From NCBI RefSeq assembly GCF_035645195.1, contig NZ_DASQNA010000020.1, positions 1-35,458 of the forward strand: a stretch of 35,458 nt of DNA, given 5' to 3'. The stretch is from Paenibacillus sp. GTDB lineage: Bacteria > Bacillota > Bacilli > Paenibacillales > YIM-B00363. Shown piece after piece: positions 16,328 to 24,155 of this stretch. The first letter of the stretch is position 1; each line of letters begins with the position of its first letter. The notes below the pieces were generated by a model, which was given only the letters and a program-made list of their open reading frames with translations, was not told the DNA's origin and did no database searches. A program made the translations under genes and the position numbers.

Positions 16328-17970
16328 CGACGATACGCGCGTTGATCGTGGACGACGAGCCGCGAATTCGGCGGGGCATTGAGCGGATCGTCCGCTCGTG
16401 CGGCGACGAGTGGGAGGTCGTGGCCGTCGCGGCCGACGGGCGGGAGGCGCTCGCGGCGCTGCGGGAGCATCGCGGCGTCGACCTGTTGATCACGGACGTG
16501 AAAATGCCCGAGATGGACGGACTTGCGCTCATCCGCGAGGCGAAGAAAGAGTTTACGTTCGTTCCGCTGCTCATCAGCGGGTTCGACGATTTCGAATATT
16601 TGCAGACGGCACTGCGCGAAGGCGCTGCCGATTACATTCTGAAGCCGATCGACCGCGAGCAGCTGCGCCAGCGGCTCGAAGAGGTGAAGGCGAAAATCGT
16701 CGGCAGCCGGCTGGATCGGCTGAAGCGCGGCGAACTGGAGCAGCAGGCGGAGCGGCTCAAGCAGACGCGGCGCATCCAATGGCTCAGCTACATTACGTCG
16801 GCCGGCCTCGACGTGTCCCGGCTCGGCTATTGGGTCGACGAGTTTCCGGAAGGGAAATTCCGGCTGTTGTACGTCAGCATCGATACGCCCCCGGTGAAAA
16901 CGCGAGCCTATACGGCGAAAGATTGGGAAGCGTTCTTGTACGCGATGGAAAACATGATCGAAGAGCTGACGTCCGGGAAACGGGACGGGACCGGAGGAGG
17001 CGGCTGGTGCTGGCGTGGGGGCGATTCGGATTTCTGGGCGCTGCTGCACGCGTGCGACGACGAGGGCGTCGAGCCGACCGAGGAAGCCGCGCAGGACGTC
17101 GCCGACCGGATTCGTTCGGCCATTCAAAAATATACGCCGTTCACGGTGTCCGTGTCGGTCAGCGATTTGATCGAAGACTTGTACCTGCTGCCGGACGCGA
17201 GACGCCGGACGCTGTCGCTCATGAATGCAAGGCTCTTGTTCGGCGGCAACCGGACGTTCCTGCCGAGCTTCGAGGAGGCATCAGCCTCGCGCGAGGCGGA
17301 GCGCGCGGAGCCCGAGCTGCAGCGGCTTGCGGAACGGATTCGCCAAGCGGCCGTGCGCGGGGACGCGGCCGAATGCGCGCGCCTGTGCAGGGCGTTCTTC
17401 CAGGAGGCGTCCGATCTCGACGCGCCGCATCGGATCCAGCGCGCGGCGCAGCGGCTGATTCTGCAGCTGCACGCGGCCGGGCTGGAGCATGCCGGTCCGG
17501 AGCGATACGACGCTGCGTCGCTCGAAGAAGCGCTTCAGGCGGCGCGGTCCGCTCCGGATCTGCACCGGCTGCGGGAGACGGCCGCCAACCTCGCGCGGCG
17601 CGTCGCGGAGGACGCGGCGGCGGCCCGGGAGGGCGGCGGCGCGAAGCCGATCGAGCAGGCGAAGCGGTGGATCGAGGAGCACCTCGCCGGCGACATCACG
17701 ATTAAAAAAATCGCCGACCACGTCTATATGAATCCTACGTATTTCTGCCAATATTTCAAAACGCAGACGGGCGACACGGTGCTCGACTACGTGACCAAGC
17801 TCCGCATGGAGCGCGCGAAGGCGCTGCTGCGAGACCCGGCCCTGAAGCTGCAGGACGTCAGCGAGCGGGTCGGCTACCATGACGCGAAGTATTTCAGCCG
17901 GCTGTTCAAGGAGTGGACCGGTTCGACGCCGTCCAAGTACCGGGAGCAGGCGCTGCACCCTCACGCATGA
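16324..17970 (+). CDS. Response regulator with AraC-type output domain, YesN type
   Basis: A 548-residue cytoplasmic regulator. The receiver domain (1-125) has the acidic pair in LIVDDEPRIRRG, the phosphorylatable Asp58 in LLITDVKMPEMDG and the Lys in ADYILKPIDRE. A long central linker of about 300 residues, partly helical and rich in Arg/Glu, follows as in other YesN proteins. The C-terminal 100 residues are AraC-type DNA-binding (ITIKKIADHVYMNPTYFCQYFK, LQDVSERVGYHDAKYFSRLFKEW, GSTPSKYREQ). The ATG overlaps the kinase stop by four bases (ATGA), with GGGAGGG upstream. It is last in the sensory operon, and the rhamnose-type importer 262 bases downstream is its most likely target. That link is inferred from position. 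Confidence 0.95.
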   Translation: MTTIRALIVDDEPRIRRGIERIVRSCGDEWEVVAVAADGREALAALREHRGVDLLITDVKMPEMDGLALIREAKKEFTFVPLLISGFDDFEYLQTALREGAADYILKPIDREQLRQRLEEVKAKIVGSRLDRLKRGELEQQAERLKQTRRIQWLSYITSAGLDVSRLGYWVDEFPEGKFRLLYVSIDTPPVKTRAYTAKDWEAFLYAMENMIEELTSGKRDGTGGGGWCWRGGDSDFWALLHACDDEGVEPTEEAAQDVADRIRSAIQKYTPFTVSVSVSDLIEDLYLLPDARRRTLSLMNARLLFGGNRTFLPSFEEASASREAERAEPELQRLAERIRQAAVRGDAAECARLCRAFFQEASDLDAPHRIQRAAQRLILQLHAAGLEHAGPERYDAASLEEALQAARSAPDLHRLRETAANLARRVAEDAAAAREGGGAKPIEQAKRWIEEHLAGDITIKKIADHVYMNPTYFCQYFKTQTGDTVLDYVTKLRMERAKALLRDPALKLQDVSERVGYHDAKYFSRLFKEWTGSTPSKYREQALHPHA

Positions 17971-18071
17971 CCGTGATGTATGTTAGCAATATTTCCGAAC
18001 CAAAGGAAATTCATCCTCATACAAAGACGGCGCATCGGTTAACAAACGAAGACCGACTTCTGCGCCGGTGA

Positions 18072-18102
18072 ACGGCAGTCCCGATACGGGGCTGCCGTTT
18101 TT
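18072..18102 (+). terminator. Terminator after the sensory operon
   Basis: ACGGCAG (18072-18078) pairs with CTGCCGT (18092-18098), with an inner CCC/GGG continuation and a short loop, followed by T to 18102. It separates the sensory operon from the importer. Confidence 0.85.
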
Positions 18103-18171
18103 CGCGTCCGACTTTCGCAACTCCCGAAGCTTCTCCCCCCGACCCGAAGATTGTCGCCTGTCGGACGCGAA
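18101..18171. promoter_or_regulatory. 12-bp perfect inverted repeat before the rhamnose-type importer
   Basis: TTCGCGTCCGAC (18101-18112) and GTCGGACGCGAA (18160-18171) are exact inverted copies separated by 47 bases. The right arm lies about where the -35 would be for a weak TACAGT -10 at 18182-18187. The two arms could be a pair of regulator half-sites or an mRNA stem, depending on the true start of transcription. It lies between the YesN-type gene and the importer. Confidence 0.5.
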
Positions 18172-18231
18172 GCGCGCGCGGTACAGTGAAGCCAATAGAG
18201 AATACACGCGTCGCGAAGAGGGGGAGAGAGC

Positions 18232-19779
18232 GTGACCGAATACGTACTGGAGTTGAACGGCATTACGAAAACGTTCCCCGGCGTGAAGGCGCTGGACAAC
18301 GTCTACTTCAAGCTGAGGCCGGGCGAAATTCATGCGCTGATGGGCGAGAACGGCGCCGGCAAATCGACGTTCATCAAAATCATTACCGGTGTCCACGCGC
18401 CCGATGAGGGCGAAATGAAGGTGTACGGCCGCAAAGTGAGCTTCGCGTCGCCCAAGGATGCGCACGAGCTGGGCATCGCGGCGATTTACCAGCATGTGAC
18501 GAGCTATCCGGATTTGACGGTAACGGAGAACATTTTCATGGGGCACGAGAAGGTCGATCCGATCACGAAGCGGCTGCTGTGGAAGCAAATGCACGCGGAG
18601 GCGCGGGAGCTGCTCCGGGAGCTCGGCTCGAACATCGATCCGAAAACGGAGATGGGCGCCCTCAGCGTCGCGCAGCAGCAAATCGTCGAAATCGCGAAAG
18701 CACTGTCGACGAAGGCGAAAATCATCATCATGGACGAACCGACCGCGGCGCTGTCGATGCGCGAAAGCGAGGAGCTGTACCGGATCGCGGAAACGCTGCG
18801 GGATCGGGGCGCGTCGATCATTTTTATCTCTCATCGGTTCGAGGACATGTACCGTCTGGCGAGCATGGTGACGGTGTTTCGGGACGGCAAATATATCGGC
18901 ACGTGGGGCGTCGACCAAATCACGAACGACGATTTGATCGTGGCGATGGTCGGTCGCGAGGTGACGCAGCTGTTCCCGCCGAAGCGCGCGGTCGTCGGCG
19001 GCGAAGCGCTGCGCGTCGAAGGGCTCGGCCGTACGGGGCATTTCGCGGACGTGTCGTTCCGGGTGCGCAAGGGCGAAATCGTCGGCCTCACCGGTCTCGT
19101 CGGCGCGGGGCGGAGCGAGGTGTGCCAAGCCATATTCGGCGTGCATCCGTACGACAAGGGCAGGGTGTTCGTGGAAGGGAAAGAGGTCCGCATTCGGAAA
19201 CCGTCCGACGCGATGGCGCTCGGCATCGGTTATTTGCCGGAAGACCGCCAGAAGCAGGGGCTCATTCTGCAGTGGGGGATCGGCCGCAACATTACGCTCC
19301 CGGCGCTCGCGAAGCTGTCGAAGGGCGGCTGGCTAGGCCGCAGGCGCGAGCGGGAGATGGCCAAGCGGCTGGCCGAGAAGGTGAACGTGAAAGCGAACAC
19401 GATATTCGATCTCGCGAGCTCGCTGTCCGGCGGCAATCAGCAGAAGGTCGTCGTGGCGAAGCTGCTCACGTCGGACCTTACGGCGATCATCCTCGACGAA
19501 CCGACCAAAGGGGTCGACGTCGGCGCGAAGTCGGCGATCTATGAAATCATCCACGACCTTGCGGCGCAAGGCTACGCCATCCTGCTCGTGTCGTCGGAAA
19601 TGGCGGAAATTATCGGCCTGTGCGACCGGGTCGTCGTCATGCGGGAAGGCCGCGTCGCGAAAGAGTTGACGAAAGAAGCGGCGACGCAGGAAGCGATATT
19701 AGAAGCGGCGATGATGCAGCGCCGAGGCGAGGCGCCGGCGCCGGCCGCGGCCGCGGCTTCCAGCAGCCCGGCCATGTAG
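18232..19779 (+). CDS. Sugar ABC importer ATPase (RbsA/MglA/rhamnose type, two ABC domains)
   Basis: A 515-residue duplicated ATPase that powers a CUT2-class sugar importer. Domain 1 (1-245) has Walker A GENGAGKS (38-45), the signature LSVAQQQIVEIAKAL and Walker B IIIMDEPTAAL. Domain 2 (about 255-500) has a degenerate Walker A (GLVGAGRSE, Arg replacing Lys), a canonical LSGGNQQKVVVAK and LDEPTKGVDVG. This asymmetry is normal for RbsA-type proteins. The GTG start is supported by GAGGGGGAGA 5-14 bases upstream. It is the first gene of the ATPase-permease-permease-binding protein operon. The RhaS-like binding protein at the end points to rhamnose, although AI-2 (Lsr) ATPases are close relatives. 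Confidence 0.93.
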   Translation: MTEYVLELNGITKTFPGVKALDNVYFKLRPGEIHALMGENGAGKSTFIKIITGVHAPDEGEMKVYGRKVSFASPKDAHELGIAAIYQHVTSYPDLTVTENIFMGHEKVDPITKRLLWKQMHAEARELLRELGSNIDPKTEMGALSVAQQQIVEIAKALSTKAKIIIMDEPTAALSMRESEELYRIAETLRDRGASIIFISHRFEDMYRLASMVTVFRDGKYIGTWGVDQITNDDLIVAMVGREVTQLFPPKRAVVGGEALRVEGLGRTGHFADVSFRVRKGEIVGLTGLVGAGRSEVCQAIFGVHPYDKGRVFVEGKEVRIRKPSDAMALGIGYLPEDRQKQGLILQWGIGRNITLPALAKLSKGGWLGRRREREMAKRLAEKVNVKANTIFDLASSLSGGNQQKVVVAKLLTSDLTAIILDEPTKGVDVGAKSAIYEIIHDLAAQGYAILLVSSEMAEIIGLCDRVVVMREGRVAKELTKEAATQEAILEAAMMQRRGEAPAPAAAAASSSPAM

Positions 19780-19798
19780 AGAGAAGGTGGAGACAGCG

Positions 19799-20785
19799 AT
19801 GAACGCATATAGCATGCAATTGATGAGATTTCGAGAACTCGGTTTGTTGGGCTTCATAGTCATTCTTTCCTTGTTCGTGCAGCTGCGGAATCCGAGCTTT
19901 TTAACGCTGTCGAACATCGGCGATCTGCTGACGAACACAGCGATTTTAAGCATTCTGGCCGTCGGCATGATGCTCGTCATCGTGACGCGCGGCATCGATT
20001 TGTCGATCGGCGCCACGCTGGCGCTGTCCGGCATGATCACCGCCCTGACGGTCGGCGCCTATCCGGGGCTGCATCCGCTGCTCGCCATCGCGCTCGGGAC
20101 CGCGATCGGCCTCGCCTGCGGCGCGCTGCTCGGCTTTATGATCGCCAAAGGGCGCATCCTGCCGATCATCGCGACGCTCGGCATGATGAACGTATTCCGG
20201 GGCCTCACCTTCACGGCGAGCGGCGGCAAATGGGTAAGCGCCCATCAAATGCCGGACTCGTTCAAGTCGATCGCGACCGGATCGATCTTCGGCGTCAACA
20301 CCTTGATCGTCATCGCGGCGATCGTCCTGCTAACGGCGTACGGCTTCGTGAACCATACTCGTACGGGCCGGCGCATTTACGCCGTCGGGAGCAACCCGGA
20401 ATCCGCGGACATCAGCGGCATTCCGAAGGACCGTATCATTTGGCTCGTCTACGCGATCATGGGCGGATTGTCCGGACTCGCCGGCGTGCTGTGGGTGTCG
20501 AAGTTCGCTTCCGCCCAAGGCGACACGGCGATGGGCTACGAGCTGTCGGTTATCGCGGCGTGCGTGCTCGGCGGCGTCAGCATCGCGGGCGGAAGCGGCA
20601 AAGTCGGCGGCGTCATCCTCGGCTCGCTGCTGCTCGGCATACTCAACAACGCGCTGCCGCTGCTCAAAGTGTCGCCGTTCTGGCAAATGGCCATCCAGGG
20701 GGCGATCATCCTCGTCGCGGTACTGGCGAACCTGCTCGTGAAACGAGGCGTCGATCGAAATCATCTGTTGAGGAGGAGCATATAG
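19799..20785 (+). CDS. Sugar ABC importer permease, BPD_transp_2 family (first)
   Basis: A 328-residue integral membrane subunit of the CUT2 importer. Hydrophobic segments begin at LGLLGFIVILSLFVQ and include ILSILAVGMMLVIVTRGIDLSIGA. The cytoplasmic coupling loop GSNPESADISGIPKDRI is the family hallmark, and the AACVLGGVSIAGGSGKVGG motif lies near the C-terminus. I chose the ATG at 19799 with AAGGTGGAG just upstream; the GTG at 19787 sits inside that ribosome site. It follows the ATPase gene by 19 bases and precedes the second permease by 3, so the genes are co-translated. Two different permeases suggest a heterodimer, as in rhamnose RhaPQ or LsrCD systems. Confidence 0.93.
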   Translation: MNAYSMQLMRFRELGLLGFIVILSLFVQLRNPSFLTLSNIGDLLTNTAILSILAVGMMLVIVTRGIDLSIGATLALSGMITALTVGAYPGLHPLLAIALGTAIGLACGALLGFMIAKGRILPIIATLGMMNVFRGLTFTASGGKWVSAHQMPDSFKSIATGSIFGVNTLIVIAAIVLLTAYGFVNHTRTGRRIYAVGSNPESADISGIPKDRIIWLVYAIMGGLSGLAGVLWVSKFASAQGDTAMGYELSVIAACVLGGVSIAGGSGKVGGVILGSLLLGILNNALPLLKVSPFWQMAIQGAIILVAVLANLLVKRGVDRNHLLRRSI

Positions 20786-20788
20786 ACG

Positions 20789-21796
20789 ATGCAACTGCAA
20801 AGTCAGAGAATCATAGCCGACCGCAAGCCGTTCCGGTATAAACAATTTTTCCTGCAGTGGGAATGGATGCTGCTGCTGCTGTTTATCGCGGTCAACGTCG
20901 TCAATTCGTATTTATCGCCCTACTATATGGACTACTTCAACCTGCGGGACGCGACGATGGCGTTCCTCGACAAAGCGTTCCTCGTGCTGCCGATGGTGTT
21001 CGTAATCATCTTGGCCGACATCGACATTTCCGTCGCTTCGACGGTGGCGCTCTCCTCGGTCGTCATGGCTGATATTTACACGATGGGCGTGCCGATGGAA
21101 ATCGCGATCGTCGTCTGCCTCGCGGTCGGCGCCGCATGCGGCTTCGTCAACGGGTGGCTGCTGGTCAAATTCAACGAATTGTCGGCCGTCATCGTGACGC
21201 TCATCACCATGATTTTGTACCGGGGCATCGCCTATATGATCCTGGAGGATCAGGCGGCGGGCGGCTTCCCGGAATGGTTCAACTTCCTCGGCTGGGGATA
21301 CGTCGGCGGTATCCCGTTCATCGCGGTCGCGTTCGCCGTATGCGCCGTCTTGTTCGGCCTCCTGCTGCACAATACGACGTTCGGCCGCCACGTGTACGCC
21401 ATCGGCAGCAATCCGACCGCGAGCCGGTATTCCGGCGTTCCGGTCGATCGGGTGAGGTTGATCGTGTTTACGCTTACGGGCCTTATGGCCGCCGTGACGG
21501 CGATTTTCCTGACGTCGAGAATGGGCAGCACTCGGCCGAACATCGCCAACATGTATGAGCTCGAAGTGATCGCGATGGCCGTCCTCGGCGGCGTCAGCAC
21601 GGCCGGCGGCAAAGGCCGCATGATCGGCGCGATCGTCGCGATTTTCTTGATCGGCCTGCTCAAATACGGCCTCGGCCTCGTGAACGTGCCGGCGCAGACG
21701 CAGCTCATCATTATCGGGTTGCTGCTGATCGCGGCGGTGCTCGTCCCGAACTTGAGGCGGACCGGCAAAGCGAAGGCAAGAGCGAAGGCGAAGTAA
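20789..21796 (+). CDS. Sugar ABC importer permease, BPD_transp_2 family (second)
   Basis: A 335-residue membrane subunit, paralogous to the preceding permease. It has an N-terminal cytoplasmic stretch, a first helix at MLLLLFIAVNVVNSYL, FLVLPMVFVIILADIDISVAS as the counterpart of the VTRGIDLSIG segment, the coupling loop GSNPTASRYSGVPVDRV and IAMAVLGGVSTAGGKGRMIG. The C-terminus is basic (KAKARAKAK). The ATG has GGAGGAG nine to ten bases upstream, inside the end of the previous gene. Together with the first permease it should form the translocation channel fed by the RhaS-like binding protein. Confidence 0.93.
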   Translation: MQLQSQRIIADRKPFRYKQFFLQWEWMLLLLFIAVNVVNSYLSPYYMDYFNLRDATMAFLDKAFLVLPMVFVIILADIDISVASTVALSSVVMADIYTMGVPMEIAIVVCLAVGAACGFVNGWLLVKFNELSAVIVTLITMILYRGIAYMILEDQAAGGFPEWFNFLGWGYVGGIPFIAVAFAVCAVLFGLLLHNTTFGRHVYAIGSNPTASRYSGVPVDRVRLIVFTLTGLMAAVTAIFLTSRMGSTRPNIANMYELEVIAMAVLGGVSTAGGKGRMIGAIVAIFLIGLLKYGLGLVNVPAQTQLIIIGLLLIAAVLVPNLRRTGKAKARAKAK

Positions 21797-21812
21797 CTCT
21801 CTTCGGTATGCG

Positions 21813-21827
21813 GCGGCCGTCGGCCGC
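21813..21827 (+). other. Intercistronic stem-loop before the binding-protein gene
   Basis: GCGGCC (21813-21818) pairs with GGCCGC (21822-21827) over a three-base loop and is not followed by T. It sits in the 80-base gap between permease and binding-protein genes and may be a processing or stability element that lets the binding protein be made in excess. Confidence 0.4.
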
Positions 21828-21876
21828 TCCATATATACAAATTCGATTCACCAATTAAGGGGAGGACGAAACGAAC

Positions 21877-22971
21877 ATGAAACGAAAGATCGGATCCACG
21901 GTACTGTCTTGCGTGTTAGTATTCGCGTTGGCGCTGCTGACAGCGTGCGGAGGCGGCGCGGCTCCGGCCGGCGGCGGCGCGGGGCATAGCGGGGCTTCCG
22001 GCCAAGCGGAGGCGGGAGGCTCGGACGCCGGCGGCGGGGCGAAGAAGAAGTACGCCATCATTTTCAAAAATACAGGCAACCCGTACGGCGAGAAGATGAT
22101 GGAGGGCTTCAAGAACGCGATCGAGGAAGGCGGCGGCGAGGCGATATTGAAAGCGCCGGACCAGCCGACGGCGGAAGCGCAAATTCAGATTATCGAAGAA
22201 TTGATCGCGCAGAAGGTGGACGCGATCGCGATCGCGGCGAACGACCCGGATGCGCTCGAGCCGGCGCTGAAGCGCGCGATGGACCGCGGCATCAAGGTGT
22301 TGTCGCTCGACTCCGCCGTCAACGCGAAGAGCCGCATGGTGCACGTGAATCAAGCGGATCCGGAGCGGATCGGCCGCGTCCAAATTCAAGCGATCGCCGA
22401 AATGATCGGCGGCGCGGGCGAAATCGCAGTGCTCAGCGCGACGAGCCAAGCGACGAACCAAAACACGTGGATCGAATGGATGAAGAAAGAGCTCGAAGAT
22501 CCGAAGCACAAAGACATTACGCTCGTGAAAGTCGCATACGGCGACGACCTGCGCGATAAGAGCGTATCCGAAACGGAAGCGCTGCTGCAGACGTATCCGA
22601 ACCTGAAGGGCATCATCGCGCCGACGACGGTCGGCATCGCCGCAGCGGGCAAAGTGCTGACGGACAAAGGGCTTAAGGGCAAAGTGCAGCTGACCGGCCT
22701 CGGCCTGCCGAGCGAAATGGCGGAGTATATCGAGAGCGGCGTCAGCCAGTGGATGTACCTGTGGAACCCGATTGACGTCGGCTATCTCGCGGGGCACACC
22801 GCGATCGCGCTGGCGGAAGGCGCGATCACGGGGAAAACAGGCGACAAATTCTCGGCAGGCACGCTCGGCGAGAAAGAAGTGATCGCGGACGGCGACGGCA
22901 CGCAGATCATGCTCGGCGACCCGTTCAAATTCGACGCGAGCAACATCGCGGAGTGGAAAGAAGTGTATTAA
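21877..22971 (+). CDS. rhaS: Rhamnose-type ABC importer substrate-binding lipoprotein
   Basis: A 364-residue lipoprotein that captures sugar outside the membrane for the adjacent importer. The signal sequence ends in the lipobox LTAC, then a Gly/Ala-rich linker, then the type I binding fold: YAIIFKNTGNPYGEKMMEG, DAIAIAANDPDALEPAL, VLSLDSAVN, LSATSQATNQNTWIEWM, GIIAPTTVGIAAAGKVL, LTGLGLPSEMAEYIESG, WNPIDVGYLAGH and FDASNIAEWKEVY. The TSQATNQNTWIEWM and GLGLPSEM.EY segments with the closing DASNI are what I know from RhaS of rhamnose transporters. Binding of rhamnose itself is inference. GGGGAGG precedes the ATG, and a strong terminator follows, ending the operon. The sensor lipoprotein at 13435 is a diverged paralog. 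Confidence 0.9.
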   Translation: MKRKIGSTVLSCVLVFALALLTACGGGAAPAGGGAGHSGASGQAEAGGSDAGGGAKKKYAIIFKNTGNPYGEKMMEGFKNAIEEGGGEAILKAPDQPTAEAQIQIIEELIAQKVDAIAIAANDPDALEPALKRAMDRGIKVLSLDSAVNAKSRMVHVNQADPERIGRVQIQAIAEMIGGAGEIAVLSATSQATNQNTWIEWMKKELEDPKHKDITLVKVAYGDDLRDKSVSETEALLQTYPNLKGIIAPTTVGIAAAGKVLTDKGLKGKVQLTGLGLPSEMAEYIESGVSQWMYLWNPIDVGYLAGHTAIALAEGAITGKTGDKFSAGTLGEKEVIADGDGTQIMLGDPFKFDASNIAEWKEVY

Positions 22972-22990
22972 TCCGGCAAACAGAAACGGG

Positions 22991-23031
22991 AAAAGCGTGC
23001 GATGGAACTTTCCGATCGCACGCTTTTTTTT
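22991..23031. terminator. Terminator after the rhamnose-type importer operon
   Basis: AAAAGCGTGCGAT (22991-23003) pairs perfectly with ATCGCACGCTTTT (23015-23027) over an 11-base loop, followed by more T to 23031. The A run on the other side makes it potentially bidirectional. Confidence 0.95.
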
Positions 23032-23093
23032 GCGCCGAATCAAGCTCACGAATAAACAGGAAGGGGGACCCAGTACGAAAGGAAATAAAAATA

Positions 23094-23127
23094 ACGGAGC
23101 TCCGCGTCGCTGCGGGCTCCGTTTTTT
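23094..23127 (+). terminator. Second terminator hairpin 66 bases further on
   Basis: ACGGAG (23094-23099) pairs with CTCCGT (23117-23122), with an inner CCGC/GCGG stem and six T to 23127. Between the two terminators (23032-23093) I see no gene; the stretch has Shine-Dalgarno-like words (GGAAGGGGG, AAAGGAAAT) without an open frame of useful length. Confidence 0.85.
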
Positions 23128-23257
23128 GGCTAGAAGTCGTACGACCAAAGCTGTAGGCCCGCCTCCGACTCCTGCCCGACGCCGGCGGGACGCAGAGCGC
23201 GCTATACTAAAACCATCAAGAACGAATCGATACGACAACGAAAAGGAGCGAATGAAC

Positions 23258-23410
23258 ATGGTGGAAGCATACGCGGCGGAATGGCAGACGAAATGGCGGC
23301 AGGAGCAGTTGATGGGCGTCACGAAGCACGCCTGGAAATGGTTCGGCAAGAAATCGTTCTGCGCGGCTTGCTTGGCGGAGGAAACGAAGCGCCGGGCGTC
23401 GGCGGAATAA
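23258..23410 (+). CDS. Small CxxC protein, 50 residues, unknown function
   Basis: A small soluble protein beginning MVEAYAAEWQTKWRQEQLMG, then VTKHAWKWFGKKSFCAACLAEE and ending KRRASAE. It has one CAAC pair (CxxC), which could be a half zinc ribbon or a redox motif, and four tryptophans. I do not recognise a family. The ribosome site AAAAGGAG (23241-23248) is nine bases from the ATG at 23258. An in-frame ATG at 23252 is only three bases away and less likely. TATACT at 23197-23202 may be part of its promoter. The frame is open further upstream but that part overlaps the two terminators and is not protein-like. It lies just before the TetR promoter. Confidence 0.6.
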   Translation: MVEAYAAEWQTKWRQEQLMGVTKHAWKWFGKKSFCAACLAEETKRRASAE

Positions 23411-23426
23411 CATCGGCGGATGGCGG

Positions 23427-23455
23427 TTGACAGCGGAAGCGGGAGAAGGTATTAT
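23427..23455 (+). promoter_or_regulatory. Sigma-A promoter of the TetR gene
   Basis: TTGACA (23427-23432) and TATTAT (23450-23455) have a 17-base spacer. The operator at 23459-23474 begins three bases after the -10, over the expected transcription start. Confidence 0.9.
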
Positions 23456-23458
23456 TTG

Positions 23459-23474
23459 CTAAGTGAGTACTTAG
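23459..23474. promoter_or_regulatory. TetR operator, copy 1 (autoregulatory)
   Basis: CTAAGTGAGTACTTAG is a palindrome with perfect six-base arms (CTAAGT/ACTTAG) around a GAGT centre, followed by TAAAC. A near-identical site precedes the FAD monooxygenase gene. Its position over the transcription start fits repression. Confidence 0.8.
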
Positions 23475-23491
23475 TAAACGAGGGATGCGCA

Positions 23492-24085
23492 TTGGCGAAC
23501 GGCCGCACGCCCCGTCAGCAGCAGGCGGAGGAGACGAAAAACCGATTGATCGATTCCGCCTTGAAGGTATTTTCTACGAAGGGCTTCGCCGCGAGCACGA
23601 CGAAGGATATCGCGAAGGAAGCCGGAGTGACCGACGGGCTGATTTACCACTATTTCAAATCGAAGCAGGATCTGATTTGGGCGATTTTGGAGCGGCACAC
23701 GCTCGTCCATCACATTCAGGGCATGCTCGCCGGCCTGAAGCCCGAGATGTCGACGACGAATATCGTACAGCACTACGTGAGGTCGCTGTTTCAGATGCTC
23801 AAGCAAAACAACGACTTGATCGTGTTGATTTACGGCGAGGCCCAGCGGGACCCGGACATTCGCGACCGCCTTGCGGGAATCGTAAGCGGAGGAGCGAAGC
23901 CGCTCGCCGCGGCGCTCGCGGGGAGAAGCCGCTTGGACGAAGACGCGCTGCGCCACGCGGTGCGCAATTTGCAATTCGCCGTCGTGCAGTATTATTTGAT
24001 CCTATACCGCACGCGTCCCGACGAGGAGGAGCTCGAGCACTATTTGACGGCGACCGCGAACCAATTTGTAACCATCATAGAGTAG
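23492..24085 (+). CDS. TetR/AcrR-family transcriptional repressor
   Basis: A 197-residue TetR-type repressor. The N-terminal DNA-binding domain is clear: TKNRLIDSALKVFSTKGFAA, then TTKDIAKEAGVTDGLIYHYFKSK and DLIWAILE. The remaining ~130 residues are the helical ligand-binding domain, which carries no recognisable signature. The TTG start (LANGRTPRQQQAEETK) has GAGGGA six bases upstream; an ATG further upstream at 23420 would place the operator inside the gene and has no ribosome site. Because the operator before this gene recurs before the FAD monooxygenase, the protein very probably controls both. The inducer may be a substrate of that enzyme, which is inference. Confidence 0.92.
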   Translation: MANGRTPRQQQAEETKNRLIDSALKVFSTKGFAASTTKDIAKEAGVTDGLIYHYFKSKQDLIWAILERHTLVHHIQGMLAGLKPEMSTTNIVQHYVRSLFQMLKQNNDLIVLIYGEAQRDPDIRDRLAGIVSGGAKPLAAALAGRSRLDEDALRHAVRNLQFAVVQYYLILYRTRPDEEELEHYLTATANQFVTIIE

Positions 24086-24095
24086 AACATATATT
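24065..24095 (+). promoter_or_regulatory. Possible promoter of the FAD monooxygenase gene
   Basis: TTTGTA (24065-24070) and TATATT (24090-24095) are 19 bases apart. The match is moderate, but the position places the operator at 24110 just after the start of transcription, as in the TetR promoter. Confidence 0.45.
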
Positions 24096-24109
24096 TTTTG
24101 CCCATTTAA

Positions 24110-24125
24110 CTTAGTGAGCACTTAG
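24110..24125. promoter_or_regulatory. TetR operator, copy 2 (before the FAD monooxygenase)
   Basis: CTTAGTGAGCACTTAG differs from copy 1 at two positions and shares the following TAAAC. One arm has a single mismatch. It lies 31 bases before the monooxygenase ATG, immediately upstream of its ribosome site. Confidence 0.78.
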
Positions 24126-24155
24126 TAAACCAATTGGTAAAGGAGAGGAAAACAC

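Noticed and set aside
18232-22971. Reading the importer as an autoinducer-2 (Lsr) system
   Set aside because: The binding protein resembles RhaS more than LsrB, and no lsrK/F/G-like genes are nearby. AI-2 remains possible for the sensor lipoprotein.
22997-23257. N-terminal extension of the small CxxC protein to 137 residues
   Set aside because: It would run through two terminators and lacks a ribosome site; the start at 23258 has one.
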